Assembly (NCBI GenBank): GCA_964423615.1
Contig: CAYRFQ010000028.1
Span: 1 to 64,000, forward strand
DNA length: 64,000 nucleotides
Direction: 5' to 3'
From: CAYRFQ01 sp964423615
Lineage (GTDB): Bacteria; Planctomycetota; Planctomycetia; Gemmatales; Gemmataceae
Both the position numbers and the translations under genes were made by a program. Below the pieces are notes generated by a model. That model had not been told where the DNA came from. It was given only the letters and a program-made list of their open reading frames with translations, and searched no databases. Every line of letters starts with the position of its first letter. Within the stretch, counting starts at the first letter, position 1. Below, one piece after another: positions 1-8,310 of the stretch.

Positions 1-249
1 AACGCCACTGTCTCACAAATGAAAATGTTTTTGACAAGGATGGGGAATAATTCCAAAATCATTATCACGGGAGACGTGACACAGGTTGACCTGCCTCGAC
101 AAACTCGCAGTGGACTTCTGGATGCTGTCGAACGGCTGAAGACCGTCGAGGGAATTGCTGTTGTATACTTGAATGAGAAGGACATCGTTCGTCATCCCTT
201 GGTCCAACGCATCGTACGGGCTTACGAAGAGACTGAGGAACAACCGTAA
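1..249 (+). CDS. phoH: PhoH family ATPase, C-terminal fragment
   Basis: The reading frame is open from base 1 and ends at a TAA, so only the last 82 residues are present and the start lies before the window. The fragment contains the typical PhoH end: NATVSQMKMFLTRMG, then the GDVTQVDLP stretch (sensor region of the RecA-like P-loop ATPase fold), and a tail with VVYLNEKDIVRHPLVQRIV. PhoH proteins are cytoplasmic ATPases linked to RNA metabolism and phosphate starvation; the exact role is not settled. The next gene on the same strand is a PgpH-type HD hydrolase, which follows phoH in many bacteria and supports the call. The Walker motifs cannot be seen because they lie upstream. Confidence 0.93.
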   Translation, partial: NATVSQMKMFLTRMGNNSKIIITGDVTQVDLPRQTRSGLLDAVERLKTVEGIAVVYLNEKDIVRHPLVQRIVRAYEETEEQP

Positions 250-442
250 CCTTCGAGATTGAGTGAATTTCCACAACGATCTCAATGTGTAGCCGCCGGG
301 CAGGACGGCGAGATAAAGGCGAGTTCACGAGGGTCGTCACCATAACTTTTTGTGTGGTTCTCGATTGTCACTGTAGTGCAGATACGACAACGAATCGTTT
401 GCCTGACATTCAGCGGTAGGTTGGAGAGATAATCACCTCTAC

Positions 443-2236
443 ATGATCGGACCAATGAAAAAACGTACCCGTCTCGACCGCTGGAACGGCCAACTTGTCA
501 GGTCTCACGATGACCCTCCCTGGCGTTTGATTCAAAGCCGTCAGTTTGCGCTCACAATCGCGATCGCACTGCTGACAGTTTTAAGTCTGAGTATGCTTGG
601 TTTTCTGTGGGGACAGCCGTTTCCCTACCGGCTTGGACAAACATACAATCCGGGGCTCCAAGCTCGAATTTCGTCGGACTTGGATAATTTTAATCGAACC
701 GCATCGAAAACCAATCTTCGAGAGTCCCTCCCTCCCGCTGTAGCTGTCACGATTGACCCTAAAGAATCGAACGACCTACCCGCCCGAGGTGAAGCGCAGT
801 TTAACACCACGTTACTAAACCGAACGACATCACGGCCGATTGATGAATCGACCCTCGCTCGTCTGAAAATCCTTCACCAAGAGTATCTTCGCTCGTTGAC
901 TTTTTACGACCACGCCGCGCGTTTGCTTGGGCTCACTTTTACTTTCTCTTTGTTGGGGACGTTGGTTGGTTGCTATGTCGTTAGGTTCCAACCCCGGCTC
1001 AGCCAGAGCCTGGTGCGGATTGTCGGAATCTGCGCCGTTTTCGCGACTGGGTTCTTGGGTGCGTTAGTCACTTCCGAGGCTCCCTGGTATGCTGTTTGTC
1101 TGCCTCTGACATTTGCTGCCATGGTTTTCACCCTTGCCTACGACGCACACTTCGGTTTAGTGGCGTCAGGAGCCCTCGTCCTCATGTTGGTTGCCACTCT
1201 AGGCACTGGTTTTCATCACTCTCTCGTTTTGATGGCAGGGGTCACGACTTCGGTCTTGCTCTTGCGAGGCGTGCGGACTCGAATGCAACTCGTCAAAGTT
1301 GCCTTTTGTGGTGGCCTGGCCTACTTTTTGATGACTTTGGCCACAGGTGTGATGTTGGGTGAGACGTGGAATTTTATCTTGGCTGATGCCTCTCGCCGGC
1401 TTGTATGGGGAGCCCTTGCAGGTTTTCTGCTGACGGGTGTATTGCCCTTCGTGGAGCGTCTCTACGGAGTCGTCACGGACATTAGTCTAGTCGAACTCGC
1501 CAGCGGCTCGCATCCGCTCTTGCAAGAACTCATGCGACGTGCGCCGGGTACTCACACCCACAGCCTCCAGGTCGCCACGCTCGCGGAAGCTGCTGCGGAA
1601 TCCATTGGAGCCAACGCCTTGCTGACACGAGTAGGAGCTTTGTTCCACGACGTGGGTAAGATGCTTAAACCTCAGTATTTCATAGAAAACCAAAATGGGC
1701 ACAACCATCACGATTCGCTGGAACCGGCTTTAAGCACGCTCATTATCGTTGGGCACGTTAAGGACGGAGCCGCGCTTGCTCGTCAGTATCAGCTCCCTGC
1801 TCCGATCATTGATTTCATCGAGCAACACCACGGAACGACTCTTGTGGAGTATTTCTACCGGGAAGCCATGCGACTTCAGGCCGAAAACGGCCATCATCAT
1901 ACTCATGCTTGTGGAGAGCTGGAGTCCACGTTTCGTTACCCTGGCCCAAAACCACAGACTCGGGAAAGTGCGATCGTCATGCTAGCCGATTGTGTCGAGA
2001 GTGCGAGTCGGTGCCTGAGCGATCCGACGCCTACCCGATTGCGAAAGCTGATTCGCGATCTTATGATGAAGCGTCTGCTGGATAGTCAGTTCGAAGAGAG
2101 TAGCATCACTCTCGCAGAGCTTCATCAAGTGGAGGCAAGTCTATGCAGGAGCCTGACTGCGATATTTCACTCGAGGATCAAATACGAACCGGAGCCGCAG
2201 CGACTGACGTCCCCTGAGGTTGTTGGAGTTGGGTAG
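443..2236 (+). CDS. Membrane HD-domain phosphohydrolase, PgpH-like
   Basis: A 597-residue membrane protein. One N-terminal membrane segment (about residues 30-55) is followed by an outside loop of only about 100 residues, a block of several membrane helices (about 155-345), and a cytoplasmic HD domain (about 365-560). HD motifs are THTHSLQVATLAE near residue 373 and ALFHDVGKM near 400, with later metal-binding histidines. In Firmicutes, PgpH degrades cyclic di-AMP; that activity is inferred here. The family is usually 700 residues or more because of a large outside 7TMR-HDED domain, so this version is clearly shortened. It follows phoH as in other bacteria, but ybeY, the usual next gene, is absent. 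The start is the first ATG, with a GGAGAG-like site upstream; an in-frame ATG lies four codons further on. Confidence 0.88.
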   Translation: MIGPMKKRTRLDRWNGQLVRSHDDPPWRLIQSRQFALTIAIALLTVLSLSMLGFLWGQPFPYRLGQTYNPGLQARISSDLDNFNRTASKTNLRESLPPAVAVTIDPKESNDLPARGEAQFNTTLLNRTTSRPIDESTLARLKILHQEYLRSLTFYDHAARLLGLTFTFSLLGTLVGCYVVRFQPRLSQSLVRIVGICAVFATGFLGALVTSEAPWYAVCLPLTFAAMVFTLAYDAHFGLVASGALVLMLVATLGTGFHHSLVLMAGVTTSVLLLRGVRTRMQLVKVAFCGGLAYFLMTLATGVMLGETWNFILADASRRLVWGALAGFLLTGVLPFVERLYGVVTDISLVELASGSHPLLQELMRRAPGTHTHSLQVATLAEAAAESIGANALLTRVGALFHDVGKMLKPQYFIENQNGHNHHDSLEPALSTLIIVGHVKDGAALARQYQLPAPIIDFIEQHHGTTLVEYFYREAMRLQAENGHHHTHACGELESTFRYPGPKPQTRESAIVMLADCVESASRCLSDPTPTRLRKLIRDLMMKRLLDSQFEESSITLAELHQVEASLCRSLTAIFHSRIKYEPEPQRLTSPEVVGVG

Positions 2237-2376
2237 GTACAAGGGCGGCTTAGCCATCACGAGAGTGTTTGTATGCATGAGGGAGCTGATCAACAACTAG
2301 CTCCTGTTCGCCCTGATGAATTTCTGGCAAAGAGTTTGTTCTGCCGGGGAACTGGCGTGTTCCAATCGGATTCCGC

Positions 2377-3615
2377 TTAGACAGAGCTTCCCGCCAACCA
2401 TCCTGTACTCCAAGCTGCCTGGAAGTTGTATCCGCCGATCGGTCCGTCCAAATCCAAAATCTCCCCCACGATGTAGATGTTTTTGACAAGCCTACTTTCT
2501 GTGGTTTTGGGATTCACTTCGTTGAGGGGAATTCCGCCAGCCGTCACTTCCGCCTTTTTGAAACCCAGCGTTCCTGCGACGGGCAATCGTAAAGACTTGA
2601 TGTTTTGTAGGATGGCGCTGCGTTCGATTCGGCGGAGTCCGGCGCAAGTCCGATCGGTTGGTAACCCTGCTTGTACCAAAATCTCGTCACATAGCCGGCG
2701 GGGAAGGTGGTCTCCTAGCACGGTCCCAAGCTGCTTCTTTCCGGTCTTGGTTGTTGCGTTTTGCAGGAATTGCGACAGTTGGTGCTCGTCTTGGTGAGGA
2801 AGCAGGTCCACTAGGAGGTGGAGTGTTTCTGGATTGTGGTGTCCGCTCACATGACGACTAATGTCGAGTATGACTGGACCGGACAACCCAAAGTGCGCGA
2901 ACAGGAGTGAACCTCTGCGTTGGTCATGGCGTTTATCCTGCTCCTTGAGGCGAACGATTGTTTCAGGGAGGGTGATTCCACGAAGTGAACCGACCCATTT
3001 TTCTTGGACTGTGATCGGGACGAGGGCAGGGCGGGGCTCAACGAGCGAGTGCCCAAATTGTTCCAGAAAGTGATAGCCGTCGCCGGTGGTTCCGCTTCCA
3101 GGATACGATTGGCCGCCTGTAGCAACGATGACCTTATCGGCATGGACTCTTCGTAACTGAGTATTGAGCACAAAATGCGATTCCCGTTGTTCAAACCTCC
3201 CAACTGGTTCCTCGAGAGCAAGGGTGGCACGACTCCTTTCGAGTCTGCGAAGCAATGCGTTTAACACGTCCGCGGCTTTGTTGCTGACGGGAAAGATTTT
3301 TCCTGTCTCTTCGACCTTGGTGGCGACTCCTTCGCCATGAAAGAAGTCTAGGGTGTCCTGGACGGTGAAGTTTGCCAAAGCGGCACGGAGAAATCGGCCT
3401 TGTTTGCCCCCGTAGGCTTCGATGATCCCTGTATTGTCGGTTGCGTGGGTGACGTTGCACCGAGTTCCCCCGGACATCAAAATCTTGACACCCGCCTTCC
3501 GATTTTTTTCTAGCAAGAGGGTTCGTTTTCCACGTTCGGCGGCGCGCAAGGCAGCCATCAAACCGGCGGCTCCGGCTCCGATGACAACGACGTCCCATCG
3601 GTCACCTTGTGTCAT
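2377..3615 (-). CDS. NAD(P)/FAD-dependent oxidoreductase, BaiN/HI0933 family
   Basis: A 412-residue flavoprotein of normal family length (about 400). It opens with the dinucleotide-binding motif VVVIGAGAAGLMAALRAAE (about residues 10-28), followed by the family stretch KILMSGGTRCNVTH, a second nucleotide-binding element IVATGGQSYPGSGTTGDGY, and a C-terminal FAD-binding end DGPIGGYNFQAAWSTGW. Members of the HI0933 family (YhiN, BaiN) bind FAD in the cytoplasm; a few gut members reduce bile acid intermediates, but most have no proven substrate, so none is assigned here. It converges with the pgpH-like gene and lies downstream of the HEAT protein on the same strand (53-bp gap). Confidence 0.9.
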   Translation of the reverse strand: MTQGDRWDVVVIGAGAAGLMAALRAAERGKRTLLLEKNRKAGVKILMSGGTRCNVTHATDNTGIIEAYGGKQGRFLRAALANFTVQDTLDFFHGEGVATKVEETGKIFPVSNKAADVLNALLRRLERSRATLALEEPVGRFEQRESHFVLNTQLRRVHADKVIVATGGQSYPGSGTTGDGYHFLEQFGHSLVEPRPALVPITVQEKWVGSLRGITLPETIVRLKEQDKRHDQRRGSLLFAHFGLSGPVILDISRHVSGHHNPETLHLLVDLLPHQDEHQLSQFLQNATTKTGKKQLGTVLGDHLPRRLCDEILVQAGLPTDRTCAGLRRIERSAILQNIKSLRLPVAGTLGFKKAEVTAGGIPLNEVNPKTTESRLVKNIYIVGEILDLDGPIGGYNFQAAWSTGWLAGSSV

Positions 3616-3668
3616 TCGATCCCCTCAAACTTCCGCTCTCGGCTTTTTCGAACCCACTTTTTCGATGG

Positions 3669-5072
3669 TTACTTGAACCGAAGACGTTTAGCCAACTTGG
3701 GATCGATCTGCTTGACGGCATCCCTCGCGGCTATTTTGACTTGCTCGTTTTCATCACGGATGGCAGAAGACAGTAACGGCAAGATCGTCTTGGCTTTCGG
3801 ACCCATTTGGCCGATTATCTTGGCGGTATCGCGACGGACGATTTCGGATTCGTCATCGATGGCTTTTTTCAAGACGGATTGCAACGAGGGGTCCATTTTG
3901 CCTGTCAAGTTCCAGCCGGCCTGAGCGGCGCGGATGGCGACGCGAATGTCATTGTCTTGATAAAGTTTCTGGATGGAGCGGAGGTGGTCTTTGGCGGGCT
4001 CACCCATCTCACCGAGTGTCACGACCGAGCGTTCTCTGACGATCGCTTTTTTATCGTTCAAACCTTGTAACAGTGCTGGAATGGCAGGCTTGCCTGCTTC
4101 GCCGAAAACGCGGAGGGCCTCTGCAGCGTTTTCCCGAATTGTAGGCTCCTTGCTTGTTGTTAGTTGGGATGCCAGGACGGGAACGCCATCTTTGTGTTCC
4201 CCGATCAACCAGAGGGCAATGGCAGCGTTGATCCCAACTAGTTCATCTTTATCATTCAATGCGTCTTTCAAAGATGGAACGGCGTCCGATGCGAACATCT
4301 TGATCGAGCCCAACGCCTTGGCGGCGTAAGCACGCACGAGCGGGGAATCATCTTTGAGGGCTTTGGTGAGTTCAGGAACAGCTCGGTAGGCTTTGGTGCC
4401 CATCAAGCTGAGGGCGAAGGCTGCACCTCGACGCACCTTCGCATTTTTGTCCGAGAGGGCATTCCGTAATCGGGGAACGGCACGTGGACCGATCTTTCCC
4501 AGGGCGAAGGTGACATGGGCTTCGAGAAATCCAAGCTTGTCGGTTTCCAGGACATCGAGCAGTTCTGGAACAGCACTTTTGGCGTGTGGGCCTAGCTCGG
4601 CGATGGTCAGTATTGCTTGGTATTGGACGTTGAAATCCTTATCCTTGAGCAGCCGACGAATCGTTGCAAGCGTGCCCCTGGCTTTGAGGCCCATTTGACG
4701 AAGGGCCACCACAGCTTGGGCTCGGAACGCTGGCAGTTTATGCCGCGTCGCCTCGAGGTAAATCGGCAATAATTCTTGAGGCGTTATTTGGCCGGCGTTC
4801 CATAAGACCTGTCCAGCCTTGATGCGGACGCTGGTGTTTGGGTCGTCGAGCATCTTGACCACGATAGGAGAAGCAAACTTGCTGGACTTCCCGAACTTTT
4901 CGAGGACGGACAAGGCTCGGTACCGTACCCCTGGGTCAGGATCTTTGAGGGCCTTGTAGGGATCCGATTTGCCCGTTCCCTTCTTGTCCTGTTGCTGGGC
5001 TTCGGCCAGGGTCCTGGTGAAGGGCACGAGGCTCACAACAAAGAGCACGAGGAACAACACTTTGCGCTGCAT
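3669..5072 (-). CDS. Secreted HEAT-repeat protein
   Basis: A 467-residue protein with an N-terminal signal peptide (MQRKVLFLVLFVVSLVPF, with likely cleavage after an Ala-rich stretch) and then about 11 HEAT-like repeats of 35-40 residues that fill the rest of the chain. Typical repeat cores are DPDPGVRYRALSVLEKFG, DPNTSVRIKAGQVLWNAG and DKKAIVRERSVVTLGEMG. Such solenoids act as protein-binding scaffolds; no enzyme domain is visible and the partner is unknown. I chose the ATG at 5072 rather than one eight codons upstream because it has a good ribosome site (TTGGAG) and begins the signal peptide directly. Export to the periplasm is inferred. Confidence 0.85.
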   Translation of the reverse strand: MQRKVLFLVLFVVSLVPFTRTLAEAQQQDKKGTGKSDPYKALKDPDPGVRYRALSVLEKFGKSSKFASPIVVKMLDDPNTSVRIKAGQVLWNAGQITPQELLPIYLEATRHKLPAFRAQAVVALRQMGLKARGTLATIRRLLKDKDFNVQYQAILTIAELGPHAKSAVPELLDVLETDKLGFLEAHVTFALGKIGPRAVPRLRNALSDKNAKVRRGAAFALSLMGTKAYRAVPELTKALKDDSPLVRAYAAKALGSIKMFASDAVPSLKDALNDKDELVGINAAIALWLIGEHKDGVPVLASQLTTSKEPTIRENAAEALRVFGEAGKPAIPALLQGLNDKKAIVRERSVVTLGEMGEPAKDHLRSIQKLYQDNDIRVAIRAAQAGWNLTGKMDPSLQSVLKKAIDDESEIVRRDTAKIIGQMGPKAKTILPLLSSAIRDENEQVKIAARDAVKQIDPKLAKRLRFK

Positions 5073-5236
5073 GGAAGTCTCCAAGGTGATGATCAAGTTC
5101 CAGCTTACGAGTTCAATGAGACGGGCAGAAAATTCACTCGGAGAAAAACCGGCGAGTGAATGCGGAACCAGTTAGAATAAGACGAGTTCAACGAGTCTCC
5201 CTGACGGAGATACTGTTTTTCTTGCGGGACTTTCTC

Positions 5237-5941
5237 ATGACTGTACCCCCTCTCGAGATTCTTTACGAGGACAATCATTGTCTGGCCATTGCAAAACCTA
5301 ACGGGTTTCCCTCGACGCACTATCAGGGCAAAGTCGAAACGATGGACCGTGTCGTGAAGGCCTACTTGAAGAAAAAATACAACAAGCCGGGTGATGTATT
5401 TTTGGGGATCGTTCACCGGTTGGACCGTCTGGTCTCGGGTGTGTTGCTGTTTGCCCGGACGAGCAAGGGAGCTTCTCGGTTGTCGGAGCAATTCCGCGAG
5501 GGGACGATCGAGAAAACGTATTGGGCCGTTGTCGAAGGAGAAATGGACGAGGCTTCGACCGCCGGAAGTCTTGACGACTGGCTCCTGAAGAACAAAGAAA
5601 CTGGTCGTGTGGACGTAGTCGAGCCGGAGACCCCCAAAGCGAAACACGCCTTGTTACACTATACCAAGCGGGGGACTCATAAAGGACTGACGTGGTTGGA
5701 GCTGCGACCACAGACCGGCCGCACTCATCAACTTCGTGTCCAGCTTGCCCACCACGGATATCCCATTTATGGGGATGCGAAGTATGGTTCGGTCCGGACG
5801 CTTCCTGACGCCATAGCACTCCACTCACGGTCGCTCACCTTCTTACATCCCATCCGTTATGAACCAATCACTCTTACGGCCGAGATACCAAAAAAATGGC
5901 TTGGTCGGTTCGCCTATGTGCTGAAAGGAAAGGGAAGATGA
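5237..5941 (+). CDS. RluA-family pseudouridine synthase
   Basis: A 234-residue protein that isomerises uridine to pseudouridine in rRNA or tRNA. It has the family landmarks: LEILYEDNHCLAIAKPNGF at the N-terminus, the catalytic motif HRLDRLVSGVLLFART with the key aspartate (about residue 61), EKTYWAVVEGE, and the late block RPQTGRTHQLRVQLAHHGYP. No S4 domain is present, which fits the single-domain RluA/RluC-like branch; the exact target base cannot be told from sequence. The start is the ATG at 5237, where similarity to the family begins. Its stop overlaps the start of the next gene (ATGA), so translation of the two is likely coupled. Confidence 0.9.
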   Translation: MTVPPLEILYEDNHCLAIAKPNGFPSTHYQGKVETMDRVVKAYLKKKYNKPGDVFLGIVHRLDRLVSGVLLFARTSKGASRLSEQFREGTIEKTYWAVVEGEMDEASTAGSLDDWLLKNKETGRVDVVEPETPKAKHALLHYTKRGTHKGLTWLELRPQTGRTHQLRVQLAHHGYPIYGDAKYGSVRTLPDAIALHSRSLTFLHPIRYEPITLTAEIPKKWLGRFAYVLKGKGR

Positions 5942-6987
5942 CGGGTAATGTCTTGGACCTGGTGCGAGAGTGCGTGCAAAGAGATGTCGGAAAACGGGGT
6001 CTCGCCACCGACCCGCGACACAACCTGTTCAACCATTGTCCGGGTGATTTTGCGGCGAGTGCCGCAAGTATTGCTGACCATCCCAATCCGAGGGTCGCCA
6101 TCCTCACGGGTTTTTATATTCCTCATGCGAATCCACCGTCCCCCGAGACCGATGGTCCACTCGGGGCTCTGTTTCTTGCCAGAGCGTTATCGGCCTTGGG
6201 TATTCCTGTTGTGCTACTCACGGATGGCTTTTGTCAGCCGAGTCTTGCGATTGGCGTTCGGGCTGCCGGACTTATGCCGAGCGAGGATGATCCGGTAGCC
6301 GTTCGGCTGATGACTCTGCCGATGGATCAGTCGGCCTGGGAGCACTTTATCCCCAAGGGTTGGCTCCCTTTCGCACTGGAGCGTTTTCGGATAAGCCACC
6401 TCATTGCGATCGAACGTCCGGGGCCGAGTCACACGCTCGAATCCTTGCAGGCACAAGCTGGCGCGCGGGAAGTCGATGAGACGCATCTGAAGTTCTTGCA
6501 AGAGGTCCCGATCGAACACCAGAATCGATATCACGTCATGCGAGGGACCGACGCAACGAAGTTTCACAGCCCAGCCCACCTGCTCTTTGAGAGCCTGGAC
6601 GATCATAAGGACCAAGTTTGTACGATCGGAATTGGGGACGGCGGCAACGAATTGGGCATGGGTAAAATTCCCTGGGAAGTCATTACCCGAAACGTGACTG
6701 GGAGTGGAAAGACCGCGTGTCGAATTGCAACTGATTATCTACTGGTTGCAGGACTGAGTAACTGGGGAGCGTACGCGCTGGCGACCAGCGTTTTCCATCT
6801 CAAGAATGTTGCTCCGCCAGTCGATTTATTCTCTCCAACGCGAGAGGAGGAGTTGTTGAGACTTATGGTCGAAGGGGGGCCGCAGGTGGATGGAGTGTTG
6901 GCCTATCCCAATGTTTCGGTGGATGGATTGGCGTTTCCAGAGTACATCGCACCCTTGTTGTACATGGCGGAGTTGTTGGAACGATGA
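5938..6987 (+). CDS. DUF4392 protein, D-glutamate cyclase C-terminal-like
   Basis: A 349-residue protein that resembles the DUF4392 half of mammalian D-glutamate cyclase (DGLUCY), which converts D-glutamate to 5-oxo-D-proline. Visible landmarks are VAILTGFYIPHANPPSPETDGP near residue 50, a GxxxLARAL helix, MRGTDATKFHSPAHLLF, the glycine-rich GIGDGGNELGMGKIP near residue 225, and a C-terminal VDGLAFPEYIAPL. The start codon overlaps the stop of the RluA-like gene (ATGA) and has GGAAAGGGAAG just upstream; the stop overlaps the next gene in the same way. In animals the two parts are fused; here they are separate but adjacent genes, which strengthens the pairing. The enzymatic role is inferred from family and context. 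Confidence 0.82.
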   Translation: MTGNVLDLVRECVQRDVGKRGLATDPRHNLFNHCPGDFAASAASIADHPNPRVAILTGFYIPHANPPSPETDGPLGALFLARALSALGIPVVLLTDGFCQPSLAIGVRAAGLMPSEDDPVAVRLMTLPMDQSAWEHFIPKGWLPFALERFRISHLIAIERPGPSHTLESLQAQAGAREVDETHLKFLQEVPIEHQNRYHVMRGTDATKFHSPAHLLFESLDDHKDQVCTIGIGDGGNELGMGKIPWEVITRNVTGSGKTACRIATDYLLVAGLSNWGAYALATSVFHLKNVAPPVDLFSPTREEELLRLMVEGGPQVDGVLAYPNVSVDGLAFPEYIAPLLYMAELLER

Positions 6988-7790
6988 ACAGGAATGGTTC
7001 TGATTTGGCCGGGGTGGATGGTCGTGTGGTTCGCAATCTTTGTCGAGCCGGGGAGTGGAAGGGTTCGACTCCGGGCTTGGCGTTGGGGTACGTTCAAGCC
7101 AATTTGGTTATCGTTCGAGAGGAAAACGCTTTCGATTTTCTTTTGTTCTGTCAACGAAATCCAAAACCTTGTCCCATCCTCGACGTAACCGATGTGGGTT
7201 CGGCTAGGCCAGCGATGGTAGCTCCGGATGCCGACTTGCGTACGGATTTGCCGATGTACCGAGTTTACAAAGATGGAGAGCTGACGGCCGAGCCGACGGA
7301 TTTGAATGATTATTGGGAAGAGAACCTTGTGGCCTTTCTGCTCGGATGCTCGTTCACGTTCGAGCACGCGTTGCAACAAGCCAAACTGCCGGTGCGGCAT
7401 ATCGAAATGGATTGCAACGTACCGATGTACAACACGTCTATTGCTTGTCGTTCGGCGGGTATTTTTCGGGGCAACATGGTCGTATCGATGCGACCGATGT
7501 TACCCCGAGACGCTGTACGCGCTGTGCAAATCTGCTCTCGGTATCCCTTGGCTCACGGGGCACCAATCCACATCGGGAATCCGGAAGACATTGGCATTTT
7601 CCATTTGACGGAACCGGACTACGGCGACGCGGTGGATTTCCAGACTGGAGAAGTACCGGTCTTCTGGGCCTGTGGGGTGACCCCGCAAACGGTTGCTATC
7701 TCTTCTCAAGTGCCGTTCTTCATCACTCATAAACCAGGCCACATGTTCTTGACCGACCTGCGTGATTCTGATCTCGAATCGATGGGGTGA
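6984..7790 (+). CDS. DUF1445 hydro-lyase, D-glutamate cyclase N-terminal-like
   Basis: A 268-residue protein of the DUF1445 (UPF0317, YcsI) family, normal in length. Family blocks are GLALGYVQANLVIVREENA, NPKPCPILDVTDVGS, LGCSFTFEHAL near residue 118, NVPMYNTSIACRSAGIF, a central MVVSMRPM stretch, HGAPIHIGNPEDIGI near residue 190, and a late VFWACGVTPQTVA. The human D-glutamate cyclase joins this domain to DUF4392, and the preceding gene supplies exactly that partner. The ATG overlaps the previous stop by four bases, so the two are almost surely made together. A role in turning D-glutamate, a wall-derived amino acid, into 5-oxoproline is inferred, not shown. Confidence 0.85.
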   Translation: MNRNGSDLAGVDGRVVRNLCRAGEWKGSTPGLALGYVQANLVIVREENAFDFLLFCQRNPKPCPILDVTDVGSARPAMVAPDADLRTDLPMYRVYKDGELTAEPTDLNDYWEENLVAFLLGCSFTFEHALQQAKLPVRHIEMDCNVPMYNTSIACRSAGIFRGNMVVSMRPMLPRDAVRAVQICSRYPLAHGAPIHIGNPEDIGIFHLTEPDYGDAVDFQTGEVPVFWACGVTPQTVAISSQVPFFITHKPGHMFLTDLRDSDLESMG

Positions 7791-8310
7791 TCGTCGTTGG
7801 GGTGACTGGCGTCATCGATTGTTGAGAGTTGGTAGGTGCACTAACGCACCAAGTAAAATTGTATGGATGGATGTTCTTTGCGAAGGGTGTGACCAGCGTG
7901 AGGGTCAGCGGAAACAAGGTCGCACAACCCTTCTTGTAGTCGGACAGGACTCCAATTCGAATGACCCGTGCGTCCATGGCCAAACCAAGATAAAGCGCAG
8001 GTGCACGAATATTCGACTGGAGCCTTACGACTGCGGCGTGTATCCATCGCTGCTTTGGGACCAACCGGCGTAACACAAGACCACTATCGGTTCTACCAGT
8101 GCGATCTCACCACTCGGGTTCCGCGTTGTTGTTCGAAAAATCGTGAAGCTTGCTATCCGGCGAAATCCGGAGCAGGCCCTTGTTCTCCCTCAGTACCCAT
8201 CTGTCTAGCGTGTTCTCTCGGGACATCGTTCTTCTACAATAGCTTTGCGGTCCGCGGGTCGCTCAATGTCAAGAAAAACAAATATCCCAAGGATGAAAGT
8301 TAGGTGGAAG
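7791..8310 (+). other. Intergenic gap before serA
   Basis: No convincing gene is seen in these 520 bases: open frames on both strands lack family features and ribosome sites. A short hairpin (GGTGC at 7835-7839 pairing with GCACC at 7846-7850) follows the DUF1445 stop but has no T-run, so it is at best a weak terminator. The serA promoter should lie in the last part. Confidence 0.5.

Noticed and set aside
5105..5828. Long minus-strand frames opposite the RluA-like gene
   Set aside because: They overlap a well supported gene in the opposite direction and show no family features.
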